Below are positions 12,015 to 23,134 of a stretch of 64,000 nucleotides of DNA, piece after piece (position 1 is the first letter of the stretch; every line of letters starts with the position of its first letter). Source of the DNA: Apostichopus japonicus (lineage: Eukaryota; Echinodermata; Holothuroidea; Aspidochirotida; Stichopodidae); NCBI RefSeq assembly GCF_037975245.1, contig NC_092578.1, positions 8,641,001-8,705,000 of the forward strand. The letters run 5' to 3'. The position numbers were made by a program, and so were the translations under genes. The notes beneath the pieces were generated by a model. The model was not told the origin of the DNA and did not search any database. It saw nothing but the letters and a program-made list of their open reading frames with translations.

Positions 12015-13394
12015 TATGTTGGTAACCTCTGACCGTAGCTGAAATTTTTATGGGCATGATATTACTCAGCAGAAAACTCGACTGATCAAACAATGATTTT
12101 TATTACAAAGTGTATCTTAATTATGGAGTAATAAATCTTTACAATTGATTGTAAACGTTTCGAGGCCCAAGCACATTCATATTAGTGTTTACTGCTGTTT
12201 ATACATAAACTTTTGTGTAATTTGAGCTAGGCCCAGCTGGGCTTAGCCATGGTCTCTTAGTATCGAAAATTTACAAAGGTCTGCCTCAGAGATGCTTTAG
12301 AAGTACTTAACCTTCTTGATGCGATCGTTGTGATGACTACTATACTTCATTGCAGCGATTTGGATTGCTTATCCTAATTGGTTTAAAGGAAACATACAAT
12401 TTTCGTTAGCCGCCACTCCCGCCAGTTTAGAGTGAAATTCGTGACGGTATACATACTACATGTATACGTTGATGACATGCGTATATCGTATTAGAACAAA
12501 TGGCTTCACCTAGTGTTATGTGGCACACGGAAAATACTGAAGATTGTCAGAGCAAAACTTTTATAAAACTTTTATCAACGCGCCTAAAGTTTAGTTGCTA
12601 GTTTGGTTAATTCTTCATGACCCGGTAAAACGAAGTAACACTTTTATATTTTATACAATACTGTGTTCTTATCCCTTCATTAGAATGTTTGTTTTTCTGA
12701 CTATTAATTATTCCAAGGTCTACAGAAGCACAATATTTAATTAAGTAAAAGTGTAAGTAACAATGCAACGGTAAATGACTTGTAAAGTTTTGTGTTACAT
12801 CGGTTACTTCGGCAACTTCATAGAGATTCAAAGGAAACTGCAATTATAGCTGACCGAATATGATTCGTCGTGTGCAGCACCTGTTATAGATTGCACTTCG
12901 TATTGATTTGGGTTTAAGTTTGCGTGTTATCAAACTGCATTAAACTTAGCCTTTACCCACATTTTTATGTTCACTGCAGTAATTCAATCGGTCTCTAATA
13001 ACATAGAACTGTAATTCAATGAAAGCTCACAAGGGGATGCTTTAATTGGCTTTGCTTTGGGTTGCAAAACACCATATATGAGTAACAAATCTGAAACGTA
13101 CAAAAGAAAGAACGTTCTTCTATACCTTTCTGTGGAAAGTGTTCACTGATTGTAAACTCTGGGAGTTTGCTCCAGAACCACATTCTTCAATATAATTTAG
13201 GTACAATATGAAAATTGTGTTCATAGTTCCTGGCTATGATAAACAGGATTTCATATAGTAATAATGATGAAAAGTTTACCTTCCTCTCCCCCCTCTCCCT
13301 CCCCCCCCCCTCTCTCTCTCCCTCCCCGACACATACGCAGGCATTTGTGATATATATTAATATATATTTCTGGAATTTTTTTCTCTCTTTTCAG
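12015..13394. other. Intergenic or intronic, no gene recognised
   Basis: It probably includes intron of the gene whose exons lie at 13395 and 14990. A polypyrimidine-rich block (CCCTCTCCC, CTCTCTCTC) at about 13284-13330 precedes the 13395 acceptor. Confidence 0.45.
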
Positions 13395-13482
13395 GCCTCT
13401 TGTCCAACGAAAGCTGGTTACTTTGGAAAAGGCGGGACTTTCAAAGAATGATTTTTCCGAGGCAGACACCAAAATAATGAAG
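13395..13482 (+). CDS. Penultimate coding exon of PIP-box protein gene
   Basis: Acceptor TTTTCAG|G at 13394/13395. One base completes a split codon, then 29 codons follow ([20 protein letters not shown] to KIMK). The exon ends AAG|GCAAGA, a canonical GC donor of the rare GC-AG intron class, in phase 0. It joins the 14990 exon in frame to give KIMK-DPKQQSILNFL. The frame that follows the genomic DNA without splicing soon hits stops. Upstream exons were not found; the LINE remnant at 11.0-12.0 kb probably lies in an upstream intron. The segment is charged and without a recognised fold. Confidence 0.6.
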
Positions 13483-14418
13483 GCAAGAAATTATTCATTT
13501 TGTGAATTCTGTGCCCCACCTATATTATGGATGAAATTCATGTCAGTAAAATTAGTCTTGATATGTTATAGTCGAACTGTTCAAATAAAATGAAAATTTA
13601 AGTAATATTAGTGTTTCTACAGCTATTCTGTTTTCCAAGATATTCTCCTTAGTCTTTTTATAATATTCTTTCTCTGGTATGCTCCTTTAACACTAAAATG
13701 CCTAAACAGGTAATGTTAATCCATTGCTTAATAAATACTAAAAACTCCATGATAAAAAAAAACTGGTATTGATATACAGTACTGTACTCATAAAACAACG
13801 GAACAGGATGGGTGCCATTCAATACCGTTTGTCCTTGACAAACTTCTACGTGTCATCAGAGGCCCTTAAATCTTACTGTTTTTACCATTGAGTTTTGTGT
13901 TGCACCTGCGGATTGGCCAATCATAAAGCTTGTTATAGTCTGGTCATCTTACCTGATGAATTACAGCTGTCTAAGTTGAAGCATCATCTCTCAAAAGTTA
14001 TACAATGTTTTAGAAATACAAAGTGGACTGACAATTTTAACAGTGGGCTTTTTTAACAGTCCTTAACATATCAGCATTAATTTCGTTTCGATAATTTTGT
14101 TAATTTTATAATAGTCTTGAACATATCAAAATTAATTTTGTTTCGATAATTTTGTTTTTATAATGGTCTAGAACATATTTACATTAATTTTGTGCCTAAA
14201 GTCATCCATTAACCATAGGGCTATCTACATACAAGATGTGAAAGTGAGTATTACATAGCCTATCATATAATTACGAGACACTATAACGGCACAGTCAATT
14301 AGGCATCGATATGGTCAGGAAAACCATCATTTTGATGTTGACATGTAGAAATTACCTACATCACCTCTATGGCTTTTGTCTTCTGTATAATACCATCAAT
14401 TAATTTGAGTTCTCCATC

Positions 14419-14752
14419 ATGGCGTTATGTTACTGCATAGTTATAACAATGTTATGTTACTGCATGGTTATTAAAATGTTATGTTACAGCATGGTTATTA
14501 CAGTGTTATGTTACTGTATGGTTATGACAATGTTATTTTACTGCATGGTTGTTACAGTGTTATGTTACTGCATGGTTATTACAATGATATGTTACTGCAT
14601 GGTTAGTACAATGTTATGTTACTGCATGGTTGTTACAATGTTATGCTACTGCATGGTTATTACTATGTTATGTTACTGCATGGTTGTTACAATGTTATGT
14701 TACTGCATGGTTAGTACAATGTTATGTTACTGCATGGTTATTACAATGCAGT
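14419..14752 (+). repeat. 27-bp minisatellite, about 12 copies
   Basis: The unit is roughly ATGTTACTGCATGGTTATTACA plus AATGT, repeated about a dozen times with single-base changes. Because 27 is a multiple of three, all frames stay open and encode 9-residue repeats (MLCYCMVIT), giving a 122-codon ORF that is an artefact of the repeat. It lies inside the GC-AG intron between the 13395 and 14990 exons. Confidence 0.9.
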
Positions 14753-14989
14753 TTTCAGGGAAGAAAGAAGGAGAAAGGACCTGGTGATTTTGTTTGGCAT
14801 TTCCAAATCACACTTAACTAGGAACAACCTCAGCTAAAGTTATATTTCATGTTATGTTTTGATGTTAGTATGAACTGTGAACACATTTCCAAGTTGGGAA
14901 GGACTATACCCCTTCCCATCCTCATTCCTCTTAACCCACTGAATGTTTGATGCGACTAGCTATTTTTAAACTTTTCCTTCCTTTTTCAG

Positions 14990-15313
14990 GACCCAAAGCA
15001 GCAGAGTATATTGAACTTTCTGGAACAGTCTTTCTCAGAAGAATTATCTCAAGAAGAATTGGAAGCTCTGGACGTTGCGGAAACCAGATATGAGATGGAG
15101 ACAACTGGTGGAGCTAGACCCAATCAAGAACGACCTCTCTCAGATGGACTATGCAGAGAGGACGGTCAAGATCAAGAAGATGACCCAGAAAGTGGAAGTC
15201 ATGAGATGGAATTGAAGAAGAGAACAACACCTGATCAAACTCCAGTCACCTTGGACAATCTTTGGAGTACAACTAGTCGTCCATCCAAAAGATTAAAGTG
15301 TGACTCAAGCTGA
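14990..15313 (+). CDS. Last coding exon of PIP-box protein gene
   Basis: Acceptor CTTTTTCAG|GAC at 14989/14990, then 107 codons to TGA at 15311-15313. The exon starts DPKQQSILNFLEQSF: QQSILNFL fits the PCNA-interacting (PIP) box Q-x-x-[ILM]-x-x-[FY]-[FYL], which docks replication and repair proteins on PCNA. An acidic stretch follows (SEELSQEELEALD), then a disordered Asp/Glu/Ser-rich region (GQDQEDDPESGSHEMELKK), and a basic C-terminus (RPSKRLKCDSS) that could be a nuclear localisation signal. This points to a nuclear DNA-replication or repair protein. I do not recognise which one, and a PIP match alone is weak evidence. Confidence 0.7.
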   Translation, partial: DPKQQSILNFLEQSFSEELSQEELEALDVAETRYEMETTGGARPNQERPLSDGLCREDGQDQEDDPESGSHEMELKKRTTPDQTPVTLDNLWSTTSRPSKRLKCDSS

Positions 15314-15778
15314 TAAGAACAGCTGGATGCTTTTCTGCCTATATGAATATCAGGCGTTCTTAATAGTAATATTTTGTATATCTTAATTGTAGAATTTACA
15401 GAGTTGTATGTATTTGTATGTATTTTAGATCCTCCTGCAAGCAGGAACTCGAGAAGAAGCCTCATTGGCTTATCAAAGCCGCAAGCTGAACGAAGTCAGT
15501 CTCTTAGATTCATATTTAAGGTCCATGATTATGAATTGTCAATTGTCAACAACTGGACGACATAAATTAATCTTAGAATGACTCAAACTCTGGACCTTAG
15601 TTTATAAATTGGAATGGAAAAATTATATTTGTTGGTTTCCACAGCAACTACGGCAAATACGTGCCCATAGAGGGCACAGATGTGTGGGTAATTGTGGGGA
15701 TGTTGGAGGGGAGGGGAGTGGTAGTGTTTGAACCGTTGTTTGATATTCCATCAGTTTTTGTAAAGCAACCCAGAAAGC

Positions 15779-15784
15779 AATAAA
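15779..15784 (+). terminator. Poly(A) signal AATAAA for PIP-box gene
   Basis: AATAAA lies 466 nt after the stop codon at 15313, followed by G/T-rich sequence (GGGGGTGGGGGAGG at about 15802). No other exon intervenes, so 15314 to about 15800 is probably the 3' UTR. Confidence 0.5.
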
Positions 15785-15799
15785 GAAGTCAAAGGACCT

Positions 15800-16549
15800 G
15801 GGGGTGGGGGAGGGGTGCTACTGTAAATCATCAGTGAATCACACCTGGAAATCATAAAGAGAAATAATGATACATTCTTCCATCCATAACTTACATGTAT
15901 CAAGAATGAAATCTGGTTGTGGCACGGGGGAAGAGGTCTGTGGGGAGGAGGTATTCCACTTCCCCTTTAAAAAAATTTAATACGGATTAAGGGGGCTTAG
16001 TTGTAAAATGGTGTATAATTAGCTACTTCTGAAGTACTTTAGGTTGACTTTTTCCTTCCACAGATATTGGCAATTTCCTTTTCTTCAGATTTTTTTGGCA
16101 TGACCCTGGAACATTATTTGACGACCTCACCTTTGAGTTTTGCTAACTTCCATTAAATTTTGCACACTTCATTTACAATAAGTCTATATATTTCTGGTGC
16201 CAACAATGTACAGACCAATTAAATTGCTTGAACAAAACATGAGTTCGAATATTCAGCACATATTTTATTTTGAAATCAAATTGTTTTGGAGCTGAAATCC
16301 GAGTACGATGAGGGCACTAAAGAATAAGTTATACATTTCCTACAGTTCAGTGTTTCTATCCACATGCCCTGACAATTTCTGGGATGTTAATTTTGCTATA
16401 CGGTGGTATCTTTTGCACTGATATTGGTTAATGGGATGGTATATTGTCATCTGTTTACAGAGATGCCAATGGTGAACTTAAGTTAACCTGTTCACTCTGT
16501 ACAAAAATAGCATGTAAGCCATGAATTATAAGTGAGATATAATGGTTAA
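15800..16549. other. No recognised gene
   Basis: Downstream of the likely cleavage site. No coding exon or repeat was recognised. Confidence 0.5.
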
Positions 16550-16553
16550 TTAA

Positions 16554-16913
16554 AGGCATTCAAGACTCGCCCAAACCGCGTGCCGCCATCTGAAAAAGTT
16601 AGCTTTCCGTTGCTTGCAAGTGACGTTTTCTTCTTGTCGCTACAAAATGCAGACAGTAATGAAACGTGATACCGTGTTATCTTTTATCTAGACCTGAGAT
16701 GTCCACGCTGCTATGTACACTGTGTTGTGGGTATTGACCGTAGCTGTACTGTTTTTATTGACTGTACACTAGTGTCTAATTACCGACGGTAGCAAGCTGT
16801 GTGTGTATTTTCTGGGATCGATGGTGGTGTCTAATACTTATGTTACACCTCATTCGAAACTAGATCAGATTACCGGCATGAAACGTTTCTTTGTGTGCGA
16901 GTCTTCACACCCT
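16554..16913 (+). mobile_element. TTAA-flanked MITE, copy 2
   Basis: The same family and orientation as 1443-1797. TTAA lies at 16550-16553 and 16914-16917, and the ends are AGGCATTCAAGACTCGCC and (from the right) AGGGTGTGAAGACTCGC. The target looks like a duplicated TTAATTAA. The interior keeps the shared GTGACGTTTTCTTCTTGTCGC, AGACAGTAATGAAACGTGAT and GTCTAATTACCGACGGTAGC segments. Confidence 0.85.
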
Positions 16914-16917
16914 TTAA

Positions 16918-18105
16918 TTAATGATATTGCTCACTGTGAGATATCATAAAGAGCTGTTAGATGCTACAACCATGCAGTTATTAGTTGTGAAACATGTTGT
17001 CGAGAAATATGGATCTCCAACTATTTAGCTTTGCATGGATTACCTATTTTCTTAAAATCTTAACGTTTTTTCTGGCATATGGTTACAGAAGTGATGAAAC
17101 AACAAGTGGGAAGGAATGTCACTGCACATTGTCACCGTTAAGTTTGGGGCAGGACTGCGTATAGGGACAGGCAAGATTGGTGTAAAGATACTTTCCAAAG
17201 TCTAATAAGATGGAAGCGTCCATTATCAATAGAGGGAACGAAAACCACAATGTTAAGTCAAGTTCAGAACTGGTTGTATAGGGACAGGCAATATAGGTGT
17301 AAAGGCAAGGTCTTATTAATGAAAGCACCTTTTTCCGCCAGAAAGGGAAAAACAAATTGAGCAGAGAGAAAAACTAACATTTTCCCCAAAGTATACAATA
17401 TCTAGGAAAATACACCTTGTTCTCCTCTTTCATATATGTTTTTCTATGAATATGAATCTAATATCAATGTACGATAGAAATTTTTAGTCTGCATCAAGAA
17501 GACTTTAATGTAAATGTTTTGTTTTGTTTATTGTGTTAATTTCAGAGCTACTGTACTGTAATAAAAATATCTGTTGAAAGTCTGCCACTTTTCAATTGAA
17601 GGAGAGAGAGACAAAATAGGCTAGACCTTAACAATATTTCAAAACTGATGGTGTAACTAGTCTACAAGTAGTTAATGTAGAAGCATTGTAAGAATGAATG
17701 TTTACAGATATTCTTAGCATTAACTCTTTGGGCAAACAACAAGTAACTATCTCTTTCTTGATGACAAGAAACGTTATTTAATCACTGACTCTGGTCAGGA
17801 ATCATGCGTAGTATTGCACTGTAGTAGCATGATTATTTAAGGCACGGTGTCAGCTGCAAACCCCTGCTCTGTTAGGATGAATCAATATTAAACAATTGGG
17901 ATTGTCTCTGAAAAACTGCAGTGTCGATTCTCTCAGACTCTCCAAACCCATGCACTTACCTGTTTGGGAATTTGTTAGCCATGCACCTACTTCATATTAC
18001 ATATGCATTATCCTTAAACATATGCATTACATATATATATATGCATTACATATTCATATGCATTACATATACATATGCATTATCCATAGCGGCTTTGATA
18101 AGCCA
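16918..18105. other. No recognised gene; short CATATGCATTA repeats at 17990-18085
   Basis: Mostly unique AT-rich DNA. At 17990-18085 the word CATATGCATTACATATA recurs about six times with small shifts, a degenerate tandem repeat of the ATGCAT palindrome. The frames crossing it are repeat artefacts. Confidence 0.5.
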
Positions 18106-18113
18106 ATGATGGC

Positions 18114-18762
18114 CAAGGGCGGCGGAACCGGGGGGCACAGGGGGCACGTGCCCCACCCCCCCCACTTTTCCTAAGGTTAAAAATGTACCCTTTTTCTACA
18201 TAAAAATTGAGGTGTCTCAAGTTAGCAAGAGGCCAGGGAACCAGAATGAACACTCGGGAAGGGCCGTTTCCGGCCATCTGAGAGGTTTGTAAAACCAAAA
18301 ATTTTCTAGTACGCTCCGCGCCAACCGATTGTGGCGCTCCGCTCAGATAGTCGTGCATACAACTTTGCAAATCCTGGCTACGCCCCTGACTTTTAATGAA
18401 TTTCTGTGGGTCAAAACTCGAATGGAAACAATTTGTTAAGATATTAACAAGAAATAAACTCTAATTCGGAAGATTCCTGCATTAGCAACTAGCATGATTT
18501 CACCTCATTTTGTGTCAAAAGAAAACTTGTTCCTTGTTTCCCGATTTGCACATTGGATATTGCATTGCTAGTATGCATATTTTCCTTGAGGGGGGGGGGG
18601 GGGCGTTGATGGAGTGATGTGTATACACAAATAAGATAATACAATAAGAGTTATAAAGGGTACTAAATATAAGGCTGCATCAATCCAATCAAATTTCTGC
18701 TAAGTGCCCTTTGATGTCGGAGCCCCCCCCCCCCCCGATTAAAAGTGCTTCCGCCGCCCTTG
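18114..18762 (+). mobile_element. hAT-like element, family A, complete short copy
   Basis: The ends are CAAGGGCGGCGGAACCGGGG and TTCCGCCGCCCTTG, a perfect 14-bp inverted repeat. They are flanked by the perfect duplication ATGATGGC (18106-18113 and 18763-18770). It contains 14 G at 18590-18603 and, around 18241-18385, part of the other MITE family in reverse (hairpin GTACGCTCCGCGCCAACC ... GGCGCTCCGCTCAGATAG, end CTGGCTACGCCCCTG), so it is mosaic or nested. It serves as the uninterrupted reference for the swollen copy at 3358-8640. Confidence 0.9.
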
Positions 18763-18770
18763 ATGATGGC

Positions 18771-19303
18771 TTCTTCACGAGGATCTAAATACATACATAC
18801 AAACACACATATATCCAATACTCCAATACAATGCTCAAATCGTCAAGTCTTTAACAGGGGGTGTTGATACCATCCATCCTCAGACTCCTCCTTCCTCTTT
18901 AGGATCCACTTCAGTTACCTCCCTAGTGTCAGCGAGAAGCTACTAAGTGAACAAAGTGAGAGTTGGTACATAAAAACCAAGGCACAAGAGAGGACAGGAG
19001 ACCTGATTTATAAAATAGTTTCTTGATTGGTGGAAGACGACTGAACATGCCCTTCAAGACCTGAGCCAATATTTTGTTGTTGTAACCTACAGTTGAACCG
19101 TAGCAATGGCCGATCTGTAGTTCTTTAATGTGTTAACAAGTTTTCTCTCATCGAAGAGTTGTGTGAAGAAGTTTGAACTTCTGTTGTAGAAGCTTCCAGT
19201 GAATGGTGAGAATTAGTGGCTGCCCACGAGAAGTATTTCTCCAATCTCAAGTCATATGAACACTAACCTATAGTGTAAGTGAAAATTGAGAATTCTGAAC
19301 CCA

Positions 19304-19305
<2 letters not shown>
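18771..19305. other. No recognised gene
   Basis: Unique sequence between the hAT element and the (TA)n tract; nothing recognised. Confidence 0.5.

Positions 19306-19397
<92 letters not shown>
19306..19397. repeat. (TA)n microsatellite
   Basis: About 90 bp of alternating TA with one AA interruption near 19362. The ORFs of alternating Ile and Tyr on both strands are artefacts. Unlike other (TA)n tracts here, no SINE was recognised beside it. Confidence 0.95.
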
Positions 19398-19399
<2 letters not shown>

Positions 19400-21215
19400 A
19401 TTATTATTACTATTTACAAAGTCTGAGGAATGACCTAGGAAAACGAATAATTTCCTCACAAAGTCTTACGAAACATCGATCCTACATCCAATCCTTATAC
19501 TAACGCTTGTATATTATCCAAATAATATCAAGGAAGGTTTAACAAACCGACCATACTTGAACGATGAATCAATGTAGCCTAACACTTAGTTTGAACAAAG
19601 GATAACAATAAGCCCATATATAAGTATGGGGAATGGCGTTAATAACGTAACCTAACATGCAATATACTGTATATGGAGATGAAACAGAAGGACACAAAAT
19701 GAAGTATACACAACTTTGGCTAAAAAAGGTGATACCAAAAATGGGTACCTAGTTGAAAACTGCTCAAAAACGATGTAGGTTTTCGTGGCCACGTAAAAGA
19801 TAAGAATAACAAAGACTTGACCAAGTTGAGCATAGTATAAGCATCTCTTCTAACACCATGGTATCAGAGGATAAGGCATATGGTTATGGGGTAAGTAAAC
19901 TTGTGCGTGTTTGGAATACAAAAGATAATGTCATATGAAGCCTGGCTGCATCATGCTGCAGCCCCCTCAGTATCGTTTCTCTTGACACAGTGCATAAACC
20001 TTATGGACGGTAGAATAAGTTGGAAACACGACCAGCTACATTAAACAGTATTTTATTAGCATAAATATCCACATTGAACATACTTTATATAGATATTTTG
20101 GCAAGCTTTTTCAAAAGGTGGCTGGTTGTCACCTTTTCTGGTTGTAACCAATTCAAATATAGGTTGCAACAGAACAAAGTTTGTCATAGAACAAAGTTTG
20201 TCACAGAACAAAGTTTTTTTTACCAACGCCTGAGCACCAAACTTGATGGATTGTATACTATTGCCTGATAAATCGTTCACAAAGTACAGTAGCTCTCATC
20301 TTTAGATAAATCGATCAATGCTAATCTAAGCTAAAACCTACGTACTAGAATCAAAAAATAAATACAATATTTGAAGTGAAGTTTGGTGTCAATTAATAAA
20401 TTAAAAATTGAAAAAGTTTGTAATTATCCTTTTTTTCTATTTACTGTAGGCCTAAATACGGTTATAACTATAATTTGTTTAAAATATTGTTCAGAGCAAT
20501 GACATGTTTGGATCCAAATGGTAGCTTTGAATTAATAGCTGAATAACCCTTATTTAGTGGAAAAGAAGCTAGAAGGGGCATCTGTTGATCACCTGCAAGC
20601 TAATTTTTGCAGAATTCATAAAAAAAAAAAATTGCTGACCAAAATGCAAAGAACTGTGTCATGGAAGCCACTGTGTTTCATAAGTCACAAAGTAATTTGT
20701 ATTCAAGAGCAAATTACTCTCTTAAAGGAATTGTCTGGTGGAAGATTTTGATACATTGTCTTTGTAGTTATTATTTTTCTCTTTCTAACCATGTAAAAAT
20801 TGTCCCCATTCGACGTTTTCTTCTTGTAGAAATCTGGTTTTCAAATTCACCAGTTTCTCACCAAAAGTACCGTTTGTTCGAACGCTTCAATATGGTGATT
20901 GACGTAGTGCTTGCAGATAGGCAAAACAGGCGACTTGAAGTTAGCACTCCCAATTCCGCAGCAAATAAACTCACGTGTAAGCACATTGGATTGCCTCATA
21001 TATATAACGTACATACTCGCGAACGTATATACTACCATGCACAGTTGGTGTACTTGTATAGCGTTACACATAGTACACTCACACTCAAACCACAGTTCAT
21101 TAACTGTTCTTCGAAATCGCTGAAATAAAATTCACGGATCAAATTAACAGTAAAAGGAAACTTGTAAAGTATTCGTTAAACCGAAAGATGAAACTTGGCG
21201 GAATCGATGTCATCG
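19398..21215. other. No recognised gene; triplet repeat of GAACAAAGTTTGTCA at 20171-20218
   Basis: Three near-identical 15-16 bp units (GAACAAAGTTTGTCATA, GAACAAAGTTTGTCACA, GAACAAAGTTTTT) sit at 20171-20218. The frames at 20557-21128 show no domain or splice borders I trust. Confidence 0.45.
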
Positions 21216-21720
21216 CAGAACTGTCCGATTGTAAACGTTAGAGTAGGCTATACACGCGAACATTCTTCGCGCTGGAGCTGGATACCGCGATTTGTAAACA
21301 ACGAAGAGCCTGCTGTTAAAACTTATCTTGTGTTTCACAAAGACCACGAAACCACCGATCTACTACATATATGGCGGCTTAAGGAGTTTTTTAAATCATA
21401 TCTAATTTATAAGAAATTTCACCGGAAATTATTGAAGAAATTGATCGAATCGTTGTCAGAGCAGAATGTAGCACTAAGAAGCTTAGGCTTCGCAGAACTG
21501 TCCGATTGTCAACGTTTGAGTATAGCCTACATGCGAACATTTTTCGCGTTGGAGCTGGATAGCGCGATGTATAGCCTGAACAACTCAGAGTCTGCTGTTA
21601 AAATTTACCTTGTGTTACACAAAGACCACGGAACCACCGATCAAGTACATGGCGGCTTAAGGAGTTTTTGAAAACATATCTAATTTTAAAGAAATTTCAC
21701 CGGAAATTAAGGAAGAAATT
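21216..21720 (+). repeat. Tandem duplication of about 230 bp, period near 278 bp
   Basis: 21216-21446 and 21494-21720 are diverged direct copies. Shared blocks are GCAGAACTGTCCGATTGT, CGCGCTGGAGCTGGATA / CGCGTTGGAGCTGGATA, CACAAAGACCACG and TGGCGGCTTAAGGAGTTTTT, ending in AAGAAATTTCACCGGAAATT. A 158-codon frame (21195-21671) spans both copies, with matching LVFHKDHETTD and LVLHKDHGTTD. The frame is not clearly coding: the copies differ by many non-conservative changes and no domain is recognised. Confidence 0.6.
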
Positions 21721-23134
21721 TATCTGTATACAAACGCTGTTTTTGTTGTGATTACCGTATAGGTACTGTGCGGAGGGTGGGTTATGACGCAATCTGCTAT
21801 GGCAGAGCTGACGTCACGTATTGTACTGTTCAAATCATATTTGAAATGTCTATCCATAACGATTAAAAAATCGTTTCTCTGTCAAACGCAACATTAGCGT
21901 TCTCATACTTTGACAACATGTTTGGAAAATTATTTACTATTTTTTAAGCTAACTTCTTTGGGCCACCAGACAATCCTTTTAAACATCCTGTGATAGTCTA
22001 CATATTCCATGCAACGGTTGCCTTGAAAAATCGCCCAAATCATTGGATAATTTGGATTATTTGTAAACAATGCCATATATTAATATTATGTAGTACTTTG
22101 GTATGTAATTACTCTATCAACACACAATTAATATAGTTATAAAAATATACTCTTTTTTTTACATTTGTCTCATAAAAAGGATGATGGCTATATAGCCTGA
22201 TTTGACAAAACCATACAATACTCAAGGATAATCTTTATTTAAGTGTAATAAAGTAATAGATAAATTCTAATGCAGGTTTATTGCAAATTTCACAGAAAGT
22301 GTTGATTAACGCCCAATTTGACCATTACAACAATTTGTGTGGAGCATCATGCAAATACTGTATATCAATTTGAATACAGTTCAGAACAAATTTCACAAAA
22401 GCATACAGTAGTTTGGAATTGTATTGATTTTACATGTACACTTATTTTGATCAAAACAAACAATACCTCAAAGTAAATTTCAATGAAAGATAGTATGAAA
22501 ACGGTAGGTCACTTCAAAGGCACATTTTCTTACGAATTGCACAAAAAGTGATAATTTTGATGAGTGATCTGTATCAATCTATTTTGGTGCAAAACAGAAC
22601 ATTTCAGAATAGGTTTCAATGAGACTTGAATGAATTTCAATGAGCCTTGTATGAATTCATCAATTCAAAAAGCACATTTAAATAACAAGGAGAGCAATAA
22701 TGCCTAACAACAGACACAGATCCAGGGGAAGTACACCCCTCCCTACACCTTTCAACCCCACACAGTTAGTAGCACCAACTCCACCCCTGCATTTTCCATC
22801 TTCAAGCTTTGAAGAGGACCTGTAAAACTTAAGTTTCAAAAAAAGACAGCTGCAAGGAATATATAAAAATAAATGCTGAATACGAATAACTTGTTAGAAT
22901 GCAAACTGATAACTTTGATTTAACATTTGGACAGTTTGTAAATCCACCAGGTTTCGGGCATCAGTCAATGTTAATATTCATAAAATTGTGCACACCAACG
23001 AGGGATTATCTATTGACCACACATCCACACACACAAATGGCCAAAATGATTCCTTTTGCTTTCAGCAATTGATCAAAAATCCAATGTGGTGCCAAAAATT
23101 ATTACTGAAATTATTAAAACTTGCTGGCTGATTT
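21721..23134. other. Probable 3' UTR and flank of the NAT-like gene
   Basis: No coding exon on either strand. On the minus strand, AATAAA occurs at 22282-22277 and 22239-22234, about 0.85-0.9 kb past the stop at 23135. These are possible poly(A) signals for the NAT-like gene. Confidence 0.35.

Noticed and set aside
14419-14821. 122-codon ORF of MLCYCMVIT repeats
   Set aside because: It is the translation of a 27-bp minisatellite; all frames stay open because the unit is a multiple of three.
20661-21128. 155-codon plus-strand ORF
   Set aside because: Low-complexity composition, overlapping equal frames, no domain or splice borders.
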